NCBI GenBank assembly: GCA_021295715.1
Contig: JAGWBV010000019.1
Span: 1 to 49,779, forward strand
Reading direction: 5' to 3'
Source: Candidatus Poribacteria bacterium
GTDB lineage: Bacteria; Poribacteria; WGA-4E; WGA-3G
DNA: 49,779 bases
The notes below the pieces were generated by a model. The model made no database searches. It was not told the origin of the DNA and saw only the letters and a program-made list of their open reading frames with translations. Below, one piece after another: positions 25,001 to 33,373 of the stretch. Each line of letters starts with the position of its first letter. Position 1 is the first letter of the stretch. The position numbers and the translations under genes are program-made.

Positions 25001-27185
25001 TCAAATTCAAGCATATAATCCGGATGCAGAGGTTGAACTTCTGGAGCGTTGCTACCGTTTTGCGCAAGAGGCACATGAGGGGCAACAGCGAAAATCAGGA
25101 GAACCTTACTTCACGCATTGCGTCAAAACCGCTGAGATACTCGCCGAACTCCGACTGGATACACACACAATTTGTGCCGGACTCATGCACGATGTCCTCG
25201 AAGATACAGGTATCACACGTCAAGAGATGCAAGTTCGGTTCGGCGCCAATATCGCCAATCTTGTCGAGGGTGTCACAAAGATCGGTAAGTACAAGCTCAG
25301 TGTCGCCTCCCCAACTCCAGATATTAAAAGCACAGTCGAACATCGCGTCCATCGGAAACGCCAAGCCGAAACCTACCGGAAACTCCTGTTAGCGACAGCA
25401 GAAGACATGCGGGTCATCCTGATTAAACTCGCGGACCGACTGCATAACATGGAAACACTGGGGTTTCTCCCAAGTGAGAAATGCCAACGCGTCGCAAAGG
25501 AAACGCTGGAAATTTATGCCCCGATCGCACACCGATTGGGGCTTTGGCGTATTATGGGCCGCCTCGAAGACCTCGCGTTCAAACATCTTTATCCTATCGA
25601 ATACCGAAAAATTGCCGACCTCCTGAACCAGAAACTCACTGAGCGAGAGGCGTATTGCGAGAAGATGGTTAAACAAATTCGTGAAGAATTCGAAAAACGG
25701 AACGTTTTCGCCGATGTCCACGGTAGAACGAAGCATATCTATAGCATTTACCAGAAGATACAACAGAAAGGAACACCCTTCAGCAAAATCCGAGACTTAA
25801 TCGGGCTGCGAATCCTCGTCAAAACTGAGGCGGATTGCTACATCGCGCTCGGTGCACTCCATGGTAAATGGAATTACCATCCTGACCGACTTCGAGATTG
25901 GATTGGGCAGCCGAAGAAGAACGGATACCAATCACTTCATACCACGATTCTTGATGATGGCAGACCTGTTGAAATCCAGATTCGCACATATCAGATGCAT
26001 AAGATTGCTGAAGACGGCATTGCTGCGCATTGGAGTTATAAGGAGGGGTTACCGACGAGTCAACAAGGACGTTCCATTTTCGCGAGCTATAAGCAGATAC
26101 TTGAAGACATACAAGAAACGCAAGACAGCCCGCATCATTTTGTCGAGTCCATGAAGTTGGAACTCTTCCAAGATGAAGTCTATGTTTTTTCGCCGAAAGG
26201 TGATCTTTTTAAGCTACCTGCTGGCGCGACCGCGATCGATTTTGCCTATAAAATTCATACGGATGTTGGGCATACATGTGTCGGAGCAGAAGTCAACGGT
26301 GCTGTCGCACCGATCCGACGTGTGCTGCAAAACGGCGACCAAGTCAATATTCGGACTCAGCCAAATGGAAGACCGAGCCGGAGCTGGTTGTCGTATGTCA
26401 AAACCGCCACGGCACGGGGTAAAATCAATCACTGGTTCCGTGAAAAAGATAGAGCTGGTGCCCTGGAGTTAGGCAAGCAACTTCTCACAGCGGAACTGCG
26501 GGGCTCCTATCTGAACGCACGGGATTATCTCAATTCCCCGAAACTTCACGATGTTGCTAAACAACTCAAACTCAAAAATCTTGAGGAACTTTTCGTCCGG
26601 ATTGGTAATGGGGATGAATCTGCTACTCAGGTCGTTAATTTATTGAAACCTGAGGTGCCGAAATCAGAGACCGAATTTCCTGAAGATACTCACCGAAGGC
26701 GAAAACCAGAATCGCCACCGGCTGTTCAGCTTGAAAACGACATAGACTTAGGTATGATACGAATTATGAAGTGCTGTAACCCGATCCCTGGTGATCAAGT
26801 CGTCGGTTATCTCACTCGAGGACGCGGGGTTTCTGTCCATAGAGCCGGCTGTATCCGCATTCTTGACGAACCGGAACGACTGCTAACTGTTAATTGGAGC
26901 GAAAAATCGTCCTCCGAAAACGGAAACCATCCGCCTTCTGTTTATCCCGTCAAAATTCTCGTTGAGTGCAATGACCGCCCCGGTATGCTCGGTGAAATTA
27001 CGACTGCTATTGCACAATACAAAGTGAATATCCGTTCCGGAAAATTCGAACCCTCCGCTGTCCACCATGACGCCGAAGCCTCTGATAACCTGACGATAGA
27101 CGTGACAGGTGCAGAACAACTTGATGCTGTCATGCAAGCGATTCGGGGCTTAAAAGGTGTACAACGTGTCACCCGTGAGTCCTAA
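24978..27185 (+). CDS. rel: bifunctional (p)ppGpp synthetase/hydrolase
   Basis: A 735-residue stringent-response enzyme that makes and degrades (p)ppGpp from GTP or GDP and ATP. The N-terminal HD hydrolase domain is intact (H47 in YFTHCVKT; H71 and D72 in GLMHDVLEDTG). The synthetase domain follows (about 240-360; IRDLIGLRILV, GYQSLHTTI, VEIQIRTYQMHKIAEDGIAAHW). Next is the TGS domain (about 390-450; VYVFSPKGDLFKLPAGATAIDFAY), a zinc-finger-like segment (CCNPIPGDQVVGYLTRGRGVSVHRAGC in part) and a C-terminal ACT domain (about 655-735). Both catalytic halves look functional. The start overlaps the recJ end by 23 bases, implying translational coupling. Confidence 0.95.
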   Translation: MSIKSLVNQIQAYNPDAEVELLERCYRFAQEAHEGQQRKSGEPYFTHCVKTAEILAELRLDTHTICAGLMHDVLEDTGITRQEMQVRFGANIANLVEGVTKIGKYKLSVASPTPDIKSTVEHRVHRKRQAETYRKLLLATAEDMRVILIKLADRLHNMETLGFLPSEKCQRVAKETLEIYAPIAHRLGLWRIMGRLEDLAFKHLYPIEYRKIADLLNQKLTEREAYCEKMVKQIREEFEKRNVFADVHGRTKHIYSIYQKIQQKGTPFSKIRDLIGLRILVKTEADCYIALGALHGKWNYHPDRLRDWIGQPKKNGYQSLHTTILDDGRPVEIQIRTYQMHKIAEDGIAAHWSYKEGLPTSQQGRSIFASYKQILEDIQETQDSPHHFVESMKLELFQDEVYVFSPKGDLFKLPAGATAIDFAYKIHTDVGHTCVGAEVNGAVAPIRRVLQNGDQVNIRTQPNGRPSRSWLSYVKTATARGKINHWFREKDRAGALELGKQLLTAELRGSYLNARDYLNSPKLHDVAKQLKLKNLEELFVRIGNGDESATQVVNLLKPEVPKSETEFPEDTHRRRKPESPPAVQLENDIDLGMIRIMKCCNPIPGDQVVGYLTRGRGVSVHRAGCIRILDEPERLLTVNWSEKSSSENGNHPPSVYPVKILVECNDRPGMLGEITTAIAQYKVNIRSGKFEPSAVHHDAEASDNLTIDVTGAEQLDAVMQAIRGLKGVQRVTRES

Positions 27186-27198
27186 ACGCTTTGCTCTT

Positions 27199-27411
27199 CT
27201 ATACCGGTGCTGGCATCCTTGAAATAACTTTACTGACTTTTCCGCTCCGTAGACAATTTGTGCAAACCCGAATCCGTCTCGGTCCTTCCGCAGTTTGAAC
27301 CCGGACCCGTTGCAGATTCGGCAACCAACGCCGCTTTGTATGCCGCCGTGATTTACTAATCTGGTTGCCTGTCATCGGACGTTTGCTACAGATAGTACAG
27401 ACTCGTGACAT
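27199..27411 (-). CDS. rpmB: 50S ribosomal protein L28
   Basis: A 70-residue basic ribosomal protein of the large subunit. The N-terminal CTICSKRPMTGNQISKSRR and RRWLPNLQRVRV with the C-terminal CTNCLRSGKV are characteristic. The two CxxC pairs show that this is the zinc-binding (C+) form rather than the cysteine-free form found in many bacteria. It is monocistronic, convergent with rel (13 bases apart), and has its own promoter at 27467-27495. A GGAGAT-like site precedes the ATG. Confidence 0.95.
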   Translation of the reverse strand: MSRVCTICSKRPMTGNQISKSRRHTKRRWLPNLQRVRVQTAEGPRRIRVCTNCLRSGKVSKVISRMPAPV

Positions 27412-27466
27412 TATGTCTATCTCCTTCCTTCTTTTTCTCTAAAGTATTGGTAAAATCTAAACATTA

Positions 27467-27495
27467 ATAATACCACAATTACACCGGAAATGCAA
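27467..27495 (-). promoter_or_regulatory. predicted sigma-A promoter for rpmB
   Basis: On the minus strand TTGCAT (27495-27490), a 17-base spacer and TATTAT (27472-27467). The leader would be about 50 bases. Confidence 0.68.
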
Positions 27496-27525
27496 ATTTC
27501 TTTAGCGCAAGTTGCAGATCCGTTC

Positions 27526-27554
27526 TTGCCATACAAACTATGATATGCTATAAT
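27526..27554 (+). promoter_or_regulatory. predicted sigma-A promoter for the first Uma2 gene
   Basis: TTGCCA (27526-27531), a 17-base spacer and a perfect TATAAT (27549-27554). AAGGAG lies just before the ATG at 27599. Confidence 0.7.
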
Positions 27555-27598
27555 TTGGTAACAGGACTTGTAGACGCATCCCATTCAAGGAGATAGAT

Positions 27599-28177
27599 AT
27601 GTCATCTCTCGCAGCGGAAACTCTCTTTACACCAGAGGAATACCTCGCTTCGGAACGAAAGGCGATAGTTAAAAGCGAATACCTTCGCGGTCAGATAATT
27701 GCAATGTCCGGAGCGAGTCTCGCACATGCTCGCATCATAGCAGATATAGTTACTGAACTTAACATCCAACTGAGAGGGCGGGATTGTGAAGTCATCAGCA
27801 ACGATATGCGCGTGAAGACCCGTCCGAAAGGTGCCTATTTTTATCCGGATGTCGTTGCTTTCTGTGGGGATCCGCAATTTGAGGATAATGTCTTCGACAC
27901 ACTTCTCAACCCGATCCTCGTTATAGAGGTGCTTTCGCCGTCAACCGAGGTGTATGACAGAGGCGAGAAGTTTTCACACTATCAAGAACTCGCGTCTTTG
28001 CGAGAATACATCCTCGTTTCACAGGACAGGGCTCGCGTTGAACAGTATCGGCTTCTGAAAACGGAGTGGGCGGAGACGGAGTATCGGAGATATGAAGATG
28101 TGTTGCCGCTGGATTCCATCGGCTGCGAACTCCCCTTGCCGGACATCTACAGACGTGTTCCTGCAGTCATTTCATAA
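27599..28177 (+). CDS. Uma2 family (DUF820) putative endonuclease
   Basis: A 192-residue protein with the PD-(D/E)xK-like Uma2 fold. The order is LFTPEEYLASERKA, a helix with KSEYLRGQIIAMSGAS, the core GAYFYPDVVAFCG (PDv acidic residue), and VIEVLSPSTEVYDRGEKFSHYQEL, which carries the catalytic-type Glu and the downstream Lys. Uma2 proteins are frequent in Cyanobacteria and Poribacteria and are annotated as nucleases; activity and biological role are mostly untested. It is a single gene with a strong promoter and AAGGAG site. It is clearly related to the second copy at 33597-34187. Confidence 0.88.
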   Translation: MSSLAAETLFTPEEYLASERKAIVKSEYLRGQIIAMSGASLAHARIIADIVTELNIQLRGRDCEVISNDMRVKTRPKGAYFYPDVVAFCGDPQFEDNVFDTLLNPILVIEVLSPSTEVYDRGEKFSHYQELASLREYILVSQDRARVEQYRLLKTEWAETEYRRYEDVLPLDSIGCELPLPDIYRRVPAVIS

Positions 28178-28372
28178 TTTTCTATGCATCGCCTTTCGTA
28201 TTTTCACGGAGAAAGAATAGAGGGCGTTTCACGAATCGGTCCCGTTCGACCTTAGAAAATTTTCCGTGAAGCCTCCGTGAATTGTGTCTATCGGCGAAAT
28301 CCGTGTTATCCACCCACTGCAGATAGAGGAGGCATACTCTTCCCCTAAACGTTCAGTATTAAAACCGAAAAC

Positions 28373-29662
28373 ATGAAAGTTGCTTATATCACCGCAGGCG
28401 CCGCCGGCATGTACTGCGGAACCTGTATCCATGACAACATGGTAGCCACTGTCCTGAAAAAACAAGGACATAACGTTTCCCTGATTCCAACTTATACGCC
28501 TACACGAACAGACGAGGCAAATGTGAGTTTGAACCGCGTCTTTTTCGGTGGGATTAACGTCTATCTGCAACAGAAACTCTCCTTATTTAGACACACGCCG
28601 TGGACCTTAGATAAACTACTCGACAATCCCACGCTATTGAATGGATTGGCGCGATTTAGTAGCTCGACAGACGCTCGAGATCTTGGGCAACTTACAGTCT
28701 CTATGCTCAGCGCAGAGCAGGGGCACCAAAGCAAGGAATTAGCGAAATTAGTCAAATGGCTCGCTGAAGAGAATAAACCGGATATTGTCTACCTCACGAA
28801 TTCCATGCTTGTTGGTTTCACAAGAGAAATTAAAAAGGCGTTAGATGTACCGGTTATCTGTGCGCTCCAAGGCGAAGATATTTTTCTCCAAGATATTATC
28901 GAGCCTTACAAATCAGAGGCGTTAGCTCTCCTTCGAGAACGTGCTATAGATCCAGATGGCTTTGTGGCACCTTGTCGTTACTACGCACAGTTTATGGCAG
29001 ATACCTACCTTAACGTACCGATTGATAAGATTGACGTGGTCCCGCTCGGATTAAACATCGATGGCCACGGTGTGCCTGTCCAAAAAGCGGAACCACCGCC
29101 CTTCATTATCGGGTACTTAGCGCGTATCTGTCCTGAAAAGGGGTTACACATCTTGATAGACGCTTTCCGCCTGGTAGCGGAAGCGTTAGGTGCCGATAAC
29201 GTCCAATTGCATGTTGCCGGTTACCTCGGCAAGAAAGACGAACCGTATCTTGAGGAACTTGTGAACCAGATTCAGGCATGGGATTTGTCAGACAGTTTTG
29301 TACATCACGGTGAAGTGACGCGTACGCAAAAAATTGATTTTCTCAACCGTCTCCATGTTTTTTCTGTCCCCACTGTTTACCGTGAATCCAAAGGACTGTC
29401 GATTATAGAGTCGCTTGCCAATGGTGTGCCAGTCGTCCAACCGCGGCATGGTGCGTTTCCAGAGATGATCGATGCTACCGAGGGGGGAGTCCTGGTTGAA
29501 CCAGAATCTTCTGAAGCAGTCGCAACGGGTATCATCGAACTCCTTGGCGATACCGATCGGCGTGAACACCTCGGAGAAACCGGAAAAATCAATGTGCATC
29601 AGAATTTTAATGATACCATCATCGCAGAACAACTTTTGAAAGTATTTGAAAAGTATACTTAA
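28373..29662 (+). CDS. glycosyltransferase family 4 protein
   Basis: A 429-residue GT-B fold enzyme that transfers a sugar from a nucleotide donor, probably to a surface glycan or lipid. The N-terminal half binds acceptor: MKVAYITAGAAGMYCGTCIHD, a glycine-rich loop. The C-terminal half has the GT4 signature FIIGYLARICPEKGLHILIDAF and the donor-site ESKGLSIIESLANGVPVVQPRHGAFPE, with the E-x7-E pair. No signal peptide is present. It is preceded by Uma2 on the same strand, 195 bases away, and followed after 63 bases by a small membrane protein. Donor and acceptor are not predictable. Confidence 0.9.
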   Translation: MKVAYITAGAAGMYCGTCIHDNMVATVLKKQGHNVSLIPTYTPTRTDEANVSLNRVFFGGINVYLQQKLSLFRHTPWTLDKLLDNPTLLNGLARFSSSTDARDLGQLTVSMLSAEQGHQSKELAKLVKWLAEENKPDIVYLTNSMLVGFTREIKKALDVPVICALQGEDIFLQDIIEPYKSEALALLRERAIDPDGFVAPCRYYAQFMADTYLNVPIDKIDVVPLGLNIDGHGVPVQKAEPPPFIIGYLARICPEKGLHILIDAFRLVAEALGADNVQLHVAGYLGKKDEPYLEELVNQIQAWDLSDSFVHHGEVTRTQKIDFLNRLHVFSVPTVYRESKGLSIIESLANGVPVVQPRHGAFPEMIDATEGGVLVEPESSEAVATGIIELLGDTDRREHLGETGKINVHQNFNDTIIAEQLLKVFEKYT

Positions 29663-29725
29663 TGTTTCAATTGCTGGCGCGCTTTGGAAGTGCTTCTGCC
29701 ACAAAAATCAAGAAGGAAGTGGATT

Positions 29726-30202
29726 ATGTCTAAAACATGGCTCATTTTTGTTTTCATGACAGTTTCATCATGGGGGCTTTACGGCGTTTTTCTACATCAA
29801 GGACAGGTCTCTATGGCGGATCCTGTGCATGGACGCTACAAAGCGTTCCTCTTTGTGGGACTCGCGTATCTCTTGGCAGCCGTTATCGGTTCTGCACTGA
29901 TGCTCATTGTTAACGGATCCAATTGGCAATTCACAGGTTCGGGAGTCTCCTGGTCGTTTGTAGCCGGACTTGTCGGTGCTATTGGAGCATTTGGCGTGCT
30001 ACTCGCCTTCGGCGCAGGGGGTCGCCCTGCAGTCGTCATGTCCATCGTCTTTGCGGGTGCCCCGATTGTAAACGCTATCGTTGCGACACTATCGCATCCA
30101 CCAGTAGGTGGCTGGGGGGCAGTCCGATGGCAGTTTATCGCAGGCATTTTGCTCGCCGCACTCGGCGGTTGTATGGTGATGCTCTATAGGCCCACTTCAT
30201 AA
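29726..30202 (+). CDS. half-size EamA/DMT-like membrane protein
   Basis: A 158-residue hydrophobic protein with about five predicted membrane segments (near residues 5-22, 37-60, 70-92, 97-115 and 132-152). The pattern WGLYGVFLHQGQ, the Gly-rich helix with GAIGAFGVLLAFGAGGRPAVVMSI and the C-terminal LAALGGCMVMLY resemble one half of a 10-helix drug/metabolite transporter, so it may work as a dimer. The ATG at 29726 is chosen over an upstream TTG (29684) because AAGGAAG lies directly before it. The function and substrate are unknown; cotranscription with the glycosyltransferase is possible. Confidence 0.75.
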   Translation: MSKTWLIFVFMTVSSWGLYGVFLHQGQVSMADPVHGRYKAFLFVGLAYLLAAVIGSALMLIVNGSNWQFTGSGVSWSFVAGLVGAIGAFGVLLAFGAGGRPAVVMSIVFAGAPIVNAIVATLSHPPVGGWGAVRWQFIAGILLAALGGCMVMLYRPTS

Positions 30203-30364
30203 TATGTAGAAACAGAACCGCCCGACCTCTGACGTGTTTATGTCTTGGAAAGGCGGTTGAATCCCCTATCCCGTTCCCTCGCTCCGTTCGTTTTACCGAA
30301 AAACGCACTTTTCACTATCCTCTTTCTGTGACATGTCTCTAATAGGCAAAGAGGGAGAGTTTTC
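30203..30364. other. intergenic region with AACCGCC/GGCGGTT stem
   Basis: AACCGCC at 30216-30222 pairs with GGCGGTT at 30252-30258. No T-run follows, so this is terminator-like at best. The rest shows a spacer-type sequence also used elsewhere (CGCTCCGTTCG near 30281) and probably an unrecognised promoter for the sigma factor gene, which may be ECF-dependent. Confidence 0.4.
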
Positions 30365-30973
30365 ATGCCTATAGGCGAAGCTTGCGTGCCAATCAATCAA
30401 GAGTTAACCAAGGCAAATGATGCTGAGTTAGTCGTCGCTGCACTTGCGGGTAATACGCAAGCGTTTGATGTTTTGGTGAGTCGCTACCGTCGGGCTATGC
30501 TGACAATCGCGCAACAGATTGTGCGAAACCCCACCGATGCTGAAGATGTCGTGCAAGACGCGTTTTTGCGGGCTTTTGAAGCACTGCCACAGCTCACGGA
30601 TCTGAACCGTTTTGGGGCATGGCTTCATTCAATCACTCGCAACCGTGCCTTGCGCTACTACAAGAGTGCAGGACGTTACCAACCCCAAGAAGATATGGAA
30701 CCCTATTTAAATAGGGCAGCAGATATATCGGCTGAAGATCCAGCTCACATTGTGGAACGTGAATTGACACAGCAAGCGATGAGAGACGCGATTCAGGAAC
30801 TACCTACCGATTATCAAGCGGTTATTGAACTTTATTATTGGGCAGAGATGCCACAAAAACGGATGGCTGAATTCCTCTCCGTGCCACTGACAACCGTGAA
30901 ATGGCGACTCCATAAAGCGAAGGAACTCCTCAAAACGATTTTGGAAAGACGGGGCTATCGTGAGGATATGTGA
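30365..30973 (+). CDS. RNA polymerase sigma factor, ECF type
   Basis: A 202-residue sigma-70 family regulator with domains 2 and 4 only. Region 2 runs from AFDVLVSRYRRAMLTIAQ through DAEDVVQDAFLRAF to RFGAWLHSITRNRALRYYK. Region 4 has the helix-turn-helix around QELPTDYQAVIELYYWAEM and AEFLSVPLTTVKWRLHKAKELL. It recruits RNA polymerase to a specific set of promoters. No recognisable anti-sigma factor (zinc-finger or FecR-like) follows, although the gene 105 bases downstream encodes an unusual DUF4097-like protein. A GAGGGAGAG site precedes the ATG. Confidence 0.93.
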   Translation: MPIGEACVPINQELTKANDAELVVAALAGNTQAFDVLVSRYRRAMLTIAQQIVRNPTDAEDVVQDAFLRAFEALPQLTDLNRFGAWLHSITRNRALRYYKSAGRYQPQEDMEPYLNRAADISAEDPAHIVERELTQQAMRDAIQELPTDYQAVIELYYWAEMPQKRMAEFLSVPLTTVKWRLHKAKELLKTILERRGYREDM

Positions 30974-31018
30974 CAACCTTCACCACTATTCTCCGCAGGT
31001 AGGTTCCGACCTTCCTTG

Positions 31019-31046
31019 TTGATAAAATCACATCCGTAATTATAGA
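31019..31046 (+). promoter_or_regulatory. possible promoter for the DUF4097-TM-TIR group
   Basis: TTGATA (31019-31024), a 16-base spacer and TATAGA (31041-31046). It is weaker than the others in the window but correctly placed before the start at 31078. Confidence 0.45.
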
Positions 31047-31077
31047 CTTTAACGACTATCATAGAGAGGTAAAAATT

Positions 31078-32496
31078 ATGGAACAGCAAAGACCACAAGA
31101 GATCAGAGGGCTTTTTCACATGTTGGAGCACACGGCAAAAATCGCAGAGGACGCTGCGTTAACCGGAGCGTTCAGTGGTGGTGAAACGCGGTGCATCTCC
31201 CAATTCAATAACGTCCTCAAACGCCTCAGGGACATCGAGGCAATACCTGATGGACTTTTTGAAATGCTGCCAGCAGATGCGTCTTTTAGCCAAATTGGAA
31301 TCGCGTGCCATCAACTCGCTGCATACCTCAATGAAGAATTGGACGCGACGACGGATTTCAAAGGATGGCTCTCCAGTTTTTTCGGAGAACGGTTCATGGA
31401 AAACCTAACAGAGGAGTTGGCAGACAAACCATTTGGCGACCTAATCCGCAAAGCCGTTCCAGATTTCTTAACTGAGACAACATTGGAAGACATCGTCGAA
31501 GTGTTTCCGGTTGCACCCGGTGGAAAACTAACGGTTGATGCCGATTTCGGCGCAATTGATGTGCAGAGCGCAGCGGACGATAATCTCTCTGTCCGCGTCC
31601 GACGTGCCGCACAATTGAAGGAAGATCGACGGGCAGGCGAAGTCCTCAAGAATTTTGATGTCCAGATGACACATGAAGCAGCGGATGTCAAAATTGAAGC
31701 GAAATTCAGAGGTCCAGTAAAGCAATGGAAAAAGGCGAAAAAACGTCTGGATGTCCAATTTGAGATCGTCGTCCCGAGAAACTATGGGCTTGATTTGAAG
31801 ACCGCGGATGAGGAAATTTCCGTGATAGATATAGTAGGAAATGTGAACGTTCACACAGCCGGCGCGGGGCTCCGCTTACAAAATATCACTGGGCGTATTG
31901 ATGGAAAAACTTCGGGTGGAAACATAGACCTCAAGGCATTTGAGGGCGACGCAGCACTTCAAACGAGTGGCGGAAATATTACACTTGAAGGCGGCACAGG
32001 CGATGCCAAAGTCAAAACATCAGGCGGAAACATCCAGATGACCGATGTCATTGGTGCCGTCAATGGGAAAACCTCCGGCGGCACTGTTACCCTACACGGA
32101 TGCAAAGGCGGTGCAGATGTGAAAACTGCGGGTGGCAGTATAGAGGTAGAGAACGACGGACCCGTCCTCGCGAAAACGAGTGGCGGTTCTATCCGCTGCC
32201 AACTCCAAGAGGCGGTTTCAAGCCAAAACTTACTGCTGGATTTGGAAACAATAGGGGGGAGTGTAGACGTTTCGCTCGCTCCGGACATTGCTGCGACAGT
32301 CGAAGCAAAAGTGCTTGGCGGTTCAGTGACCACAGAATTTCCGGTAACTGCGGAGACGGCAGGTCCTGTCAAACCCGATCAATTGCACGGAACCATTAAT
32401 GGGGGGGGTTCACTCTTGAAACTCTTTTCCGTCGGTGGAAACATCATACTCAGGAAAACAGAGCGACACACGCCAACCTCGTCCCTTCAGGCATAA
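31078..32496 (+). CDS. DUF4097-like beta-repeat protein with N-terminal helical domain
   Basis: A 472-residue protein. Residues 1-140 are mostly helical and acidic and show no motif I recognise. From about 150 to 465 it becomes a repetitive beta structure in the manner of DUF4097 (LTVDADFGAIDVQSAADDN; LDLKTADEEISVIDIVGNV; then repeated KTSGGNI/KTSGGTV/KTAGGSI units about every 16-18 residues near 265-385). Proteins of this type are often linked to ECF sigma factors, but their role is not defined. No signal peptide or membrane helix is visible. It is followed by a small membrane protein 14 bases downstream and a TIR-like protein, which suggests one transcript. AGAGAGG precedes the ATG. Confidence 0.85.
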   Translation: MEQQRPQEIRGLFHMLEHTAKIAEDAALTGAFSGGETRCISQFNNVLKRLRDIEAIPDGLFEMLPADASFSQIGIACHQLAAYLNEELDATTDFKGWLSSFFGERFMENLTEELADKPFGDLIRKAVPDFLTETTLEDIVEVFPVAPGGKLTVDADFGAIDVQSAADDNLSVRVRRAAQLKEDRRAGEVLKNFDVQMTHEAADVKIEAKFRGPVKQWKKAKKRLDVQFEIVVPRNYGLDLKTADEEISVIDIVGNVNVHTAGAGLRLQNITGRIDGKTSGGNIDLKAFEGDAALQTSGGNITLEGGTGDAKVKTSGGNIQMTDVIGAVNGKTSGGTVTLHGCKGGADVKTAGGSIEVENDGPVLAKTSGGSIRCQLQEAVSSQNLLLDLETIGGSVDVSLAPDIAATVEAKVLGGSVTTEFPVTAETAGPVKPDQLHGTINGGGSLLKLFSVGGNIILRKTERHTPTSSLQA

Positions 32497-32510
32497 CTTG
32501 GAGATGAATC

Positions 32511-32762
32511 ATGGGATTATTGTCGATTCTTAGTTTAATATGGGGGATATTGGCTCTTATCGGGATGGCAGTTGCCATTATCCCATTTCTTGGGGCACTC
32601 AATTACCTGAATATCCCCTTTGCAGTCTTTGGCTTGCTTTTCAGTGTCCTCGCGCTTATCGTGTCATCAAAGAAAGAAGGGGCTGTTGCTGGGTGCGTTC
32701 TGTGTGGCGTAGCGATTTTCTTGGGAGCGATCCGACTCGTTTTAGGCTTCGGAATCTTCTAA
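32511..32762 (+). CDS. small three-helix membrane protein
   Basis: An 83-residue protein consisting almost entirely of three hydrophobic helices (about 4-26, 32-52 and 57-82), separated by short loops (ALNYL and SSKKEG). It resembles small DUF4190-type inner-membrane proteins, though identity is uncertain. The tight spacing (14 bases after the DUF4097-like gene, 21 before the TIR-like gene) places it within an operon, where it could anchor or report on the other products at the membrane. GGAGATG precedes the ATG. Confidence 0.7.
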   Translation: MGLLSILSLIWGILALIGMAVAIIPFLGALNYLNIPFAVFGLLFSVLALIVSSKKEGAVAGCVLCGVAIFLGAIRLVLGFGIF

Positions 32763-32783
32763 TTTTGAATAGGAAAAAATAAT

Positions 32784-33179
32784 ATGGCAAAGGTTAAGGT
32801 TTTTCTAAGTTTCGAGTTCGACAAAGATAACGAACTTCATCACAATTTCTATGCGCAAGCCGCCCGTGGGGACTCCTGCCATGAAATTAAGGATTATTCA
32901 TTGAAAGAGGCATATAAACCACACAATGACAGTAGTTGGCTGAAGAAAGCAAAGGATCTAATTTCTCGTTCAGACATTGTGATTGTCGTTACAGGACAAG
33001 ATGCACATAACGCACTTGGTGTTGCAAAAGAGGTGACAATCGCACATCAGCAATGTAAACCGATTTTTCAGATTCGCCCACAGAATAGGACAAGCGGTCC
33101 GGTCCGCGGGGCAGGGGAAGTGGTTCCATGGAACTGGAAACAAATTGAGGCAAAAATCTCTGAGTGCTTGAAGATATAA
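32784..33179 (+). CDS. TIR-like domain protein (MTH538/ThsB-like)
   Basis: A 131-residue single-domain protein with the fold signature of the TIR-like DUF1863 family. It has a first strand KVFLSFEFDKDNEL, a conserved internal region SWLKKAKDLISRSDIVIVV with TGQDAHNALGVAKEVTIA, and a strand KPIFQIRPQN. The Glu in VAKEV (about residue 83) sits where TIR enzymes have the catalytic glutamate. Relatives include the ThsB sensor of the Thoeris defence system, but no ThsA-like effector is nearby. Its genes of association here are an ECF sigma factor, a DUF4097-like protein and a small membrane protein. Enzymatic activity on NAD is possible but unproven. Confidence 0.8.
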   Translation: MAKVKVFLSFEFDKDNELHHNFYAQAARGDSCHEIKDYSLKEAYKPHNDSSWLKKAKDLISRSDIVIVVTGQDAHNALGVAKEVTIAHQQCKPIFQIRPQNRTSGPVRGAGEVVPWNWKQIEAKISECLKI

Positions 33180-33200
33180 CGGAAACGCGACTTACAAGTA

Positions 33201-33233
33201 TATGCCATCAACCCACGTTAAGTTGGCGGCATA
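33201..33233 (+). terminator. terminator-like hairpin after the TIR-like gene
   Basis: TATGCC (33201-33206) pairs with GGCATA (33228-33233), and an inner CAAC/GTTG extends the stem. The following T-run is weak (CGTTTAATTT). Confidence 0.45.
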
Positions 33234-33247
33234 CGTTTAATTTCGGG

Positions 33248-33358
33248 TTAATGGTTATTCCTGATTGAAATCGCATCTTCTATCCAAGTTTCAAGATGCT
33301 TTTGGATGTAAGCATAAACCTCTTGGCTATCTGAGCAGGGCAGATCAGAACGTTTCAT
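33248..33358 (-). CDS. possible 36-residue small ORF
   Basis: ATG at 33358 opens a frame reading MKRSDLPCSDSQEVYAYIQK and ending SIRNNH. The composition is protein-like (amphipathic, charged), but no ribosome site or homologue is visible. It may be a relic of a larger gene. Confidence 0.2.
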   Translation of the reverse strand: MKRSDLPCSDSQEVYAYIQKHLETWIEDAISIRNNH

Positions 33359-33373
33359 AATTACATACTATAT

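Noticed and set aside
31900-32200. possible DNA-level tandem repeat or CRISPR-like array
   Set aside because: The periodicity is at protein level (KTSGGNI units) with variable bases, inside an open frame; there are no spacers.
31959-32372. 137-codon minus-strand frame
   Set aside because: It mirrors the SGGN repeats of the DUF4097-like gene; its apparent order is due to those repeats.
32784-33179. complete Thoeris defence system
   Set aside because: Only a TIR-like protein is present; no ThsA-type SIR2/SLOG protein or other known effector is in the neighbourhood.
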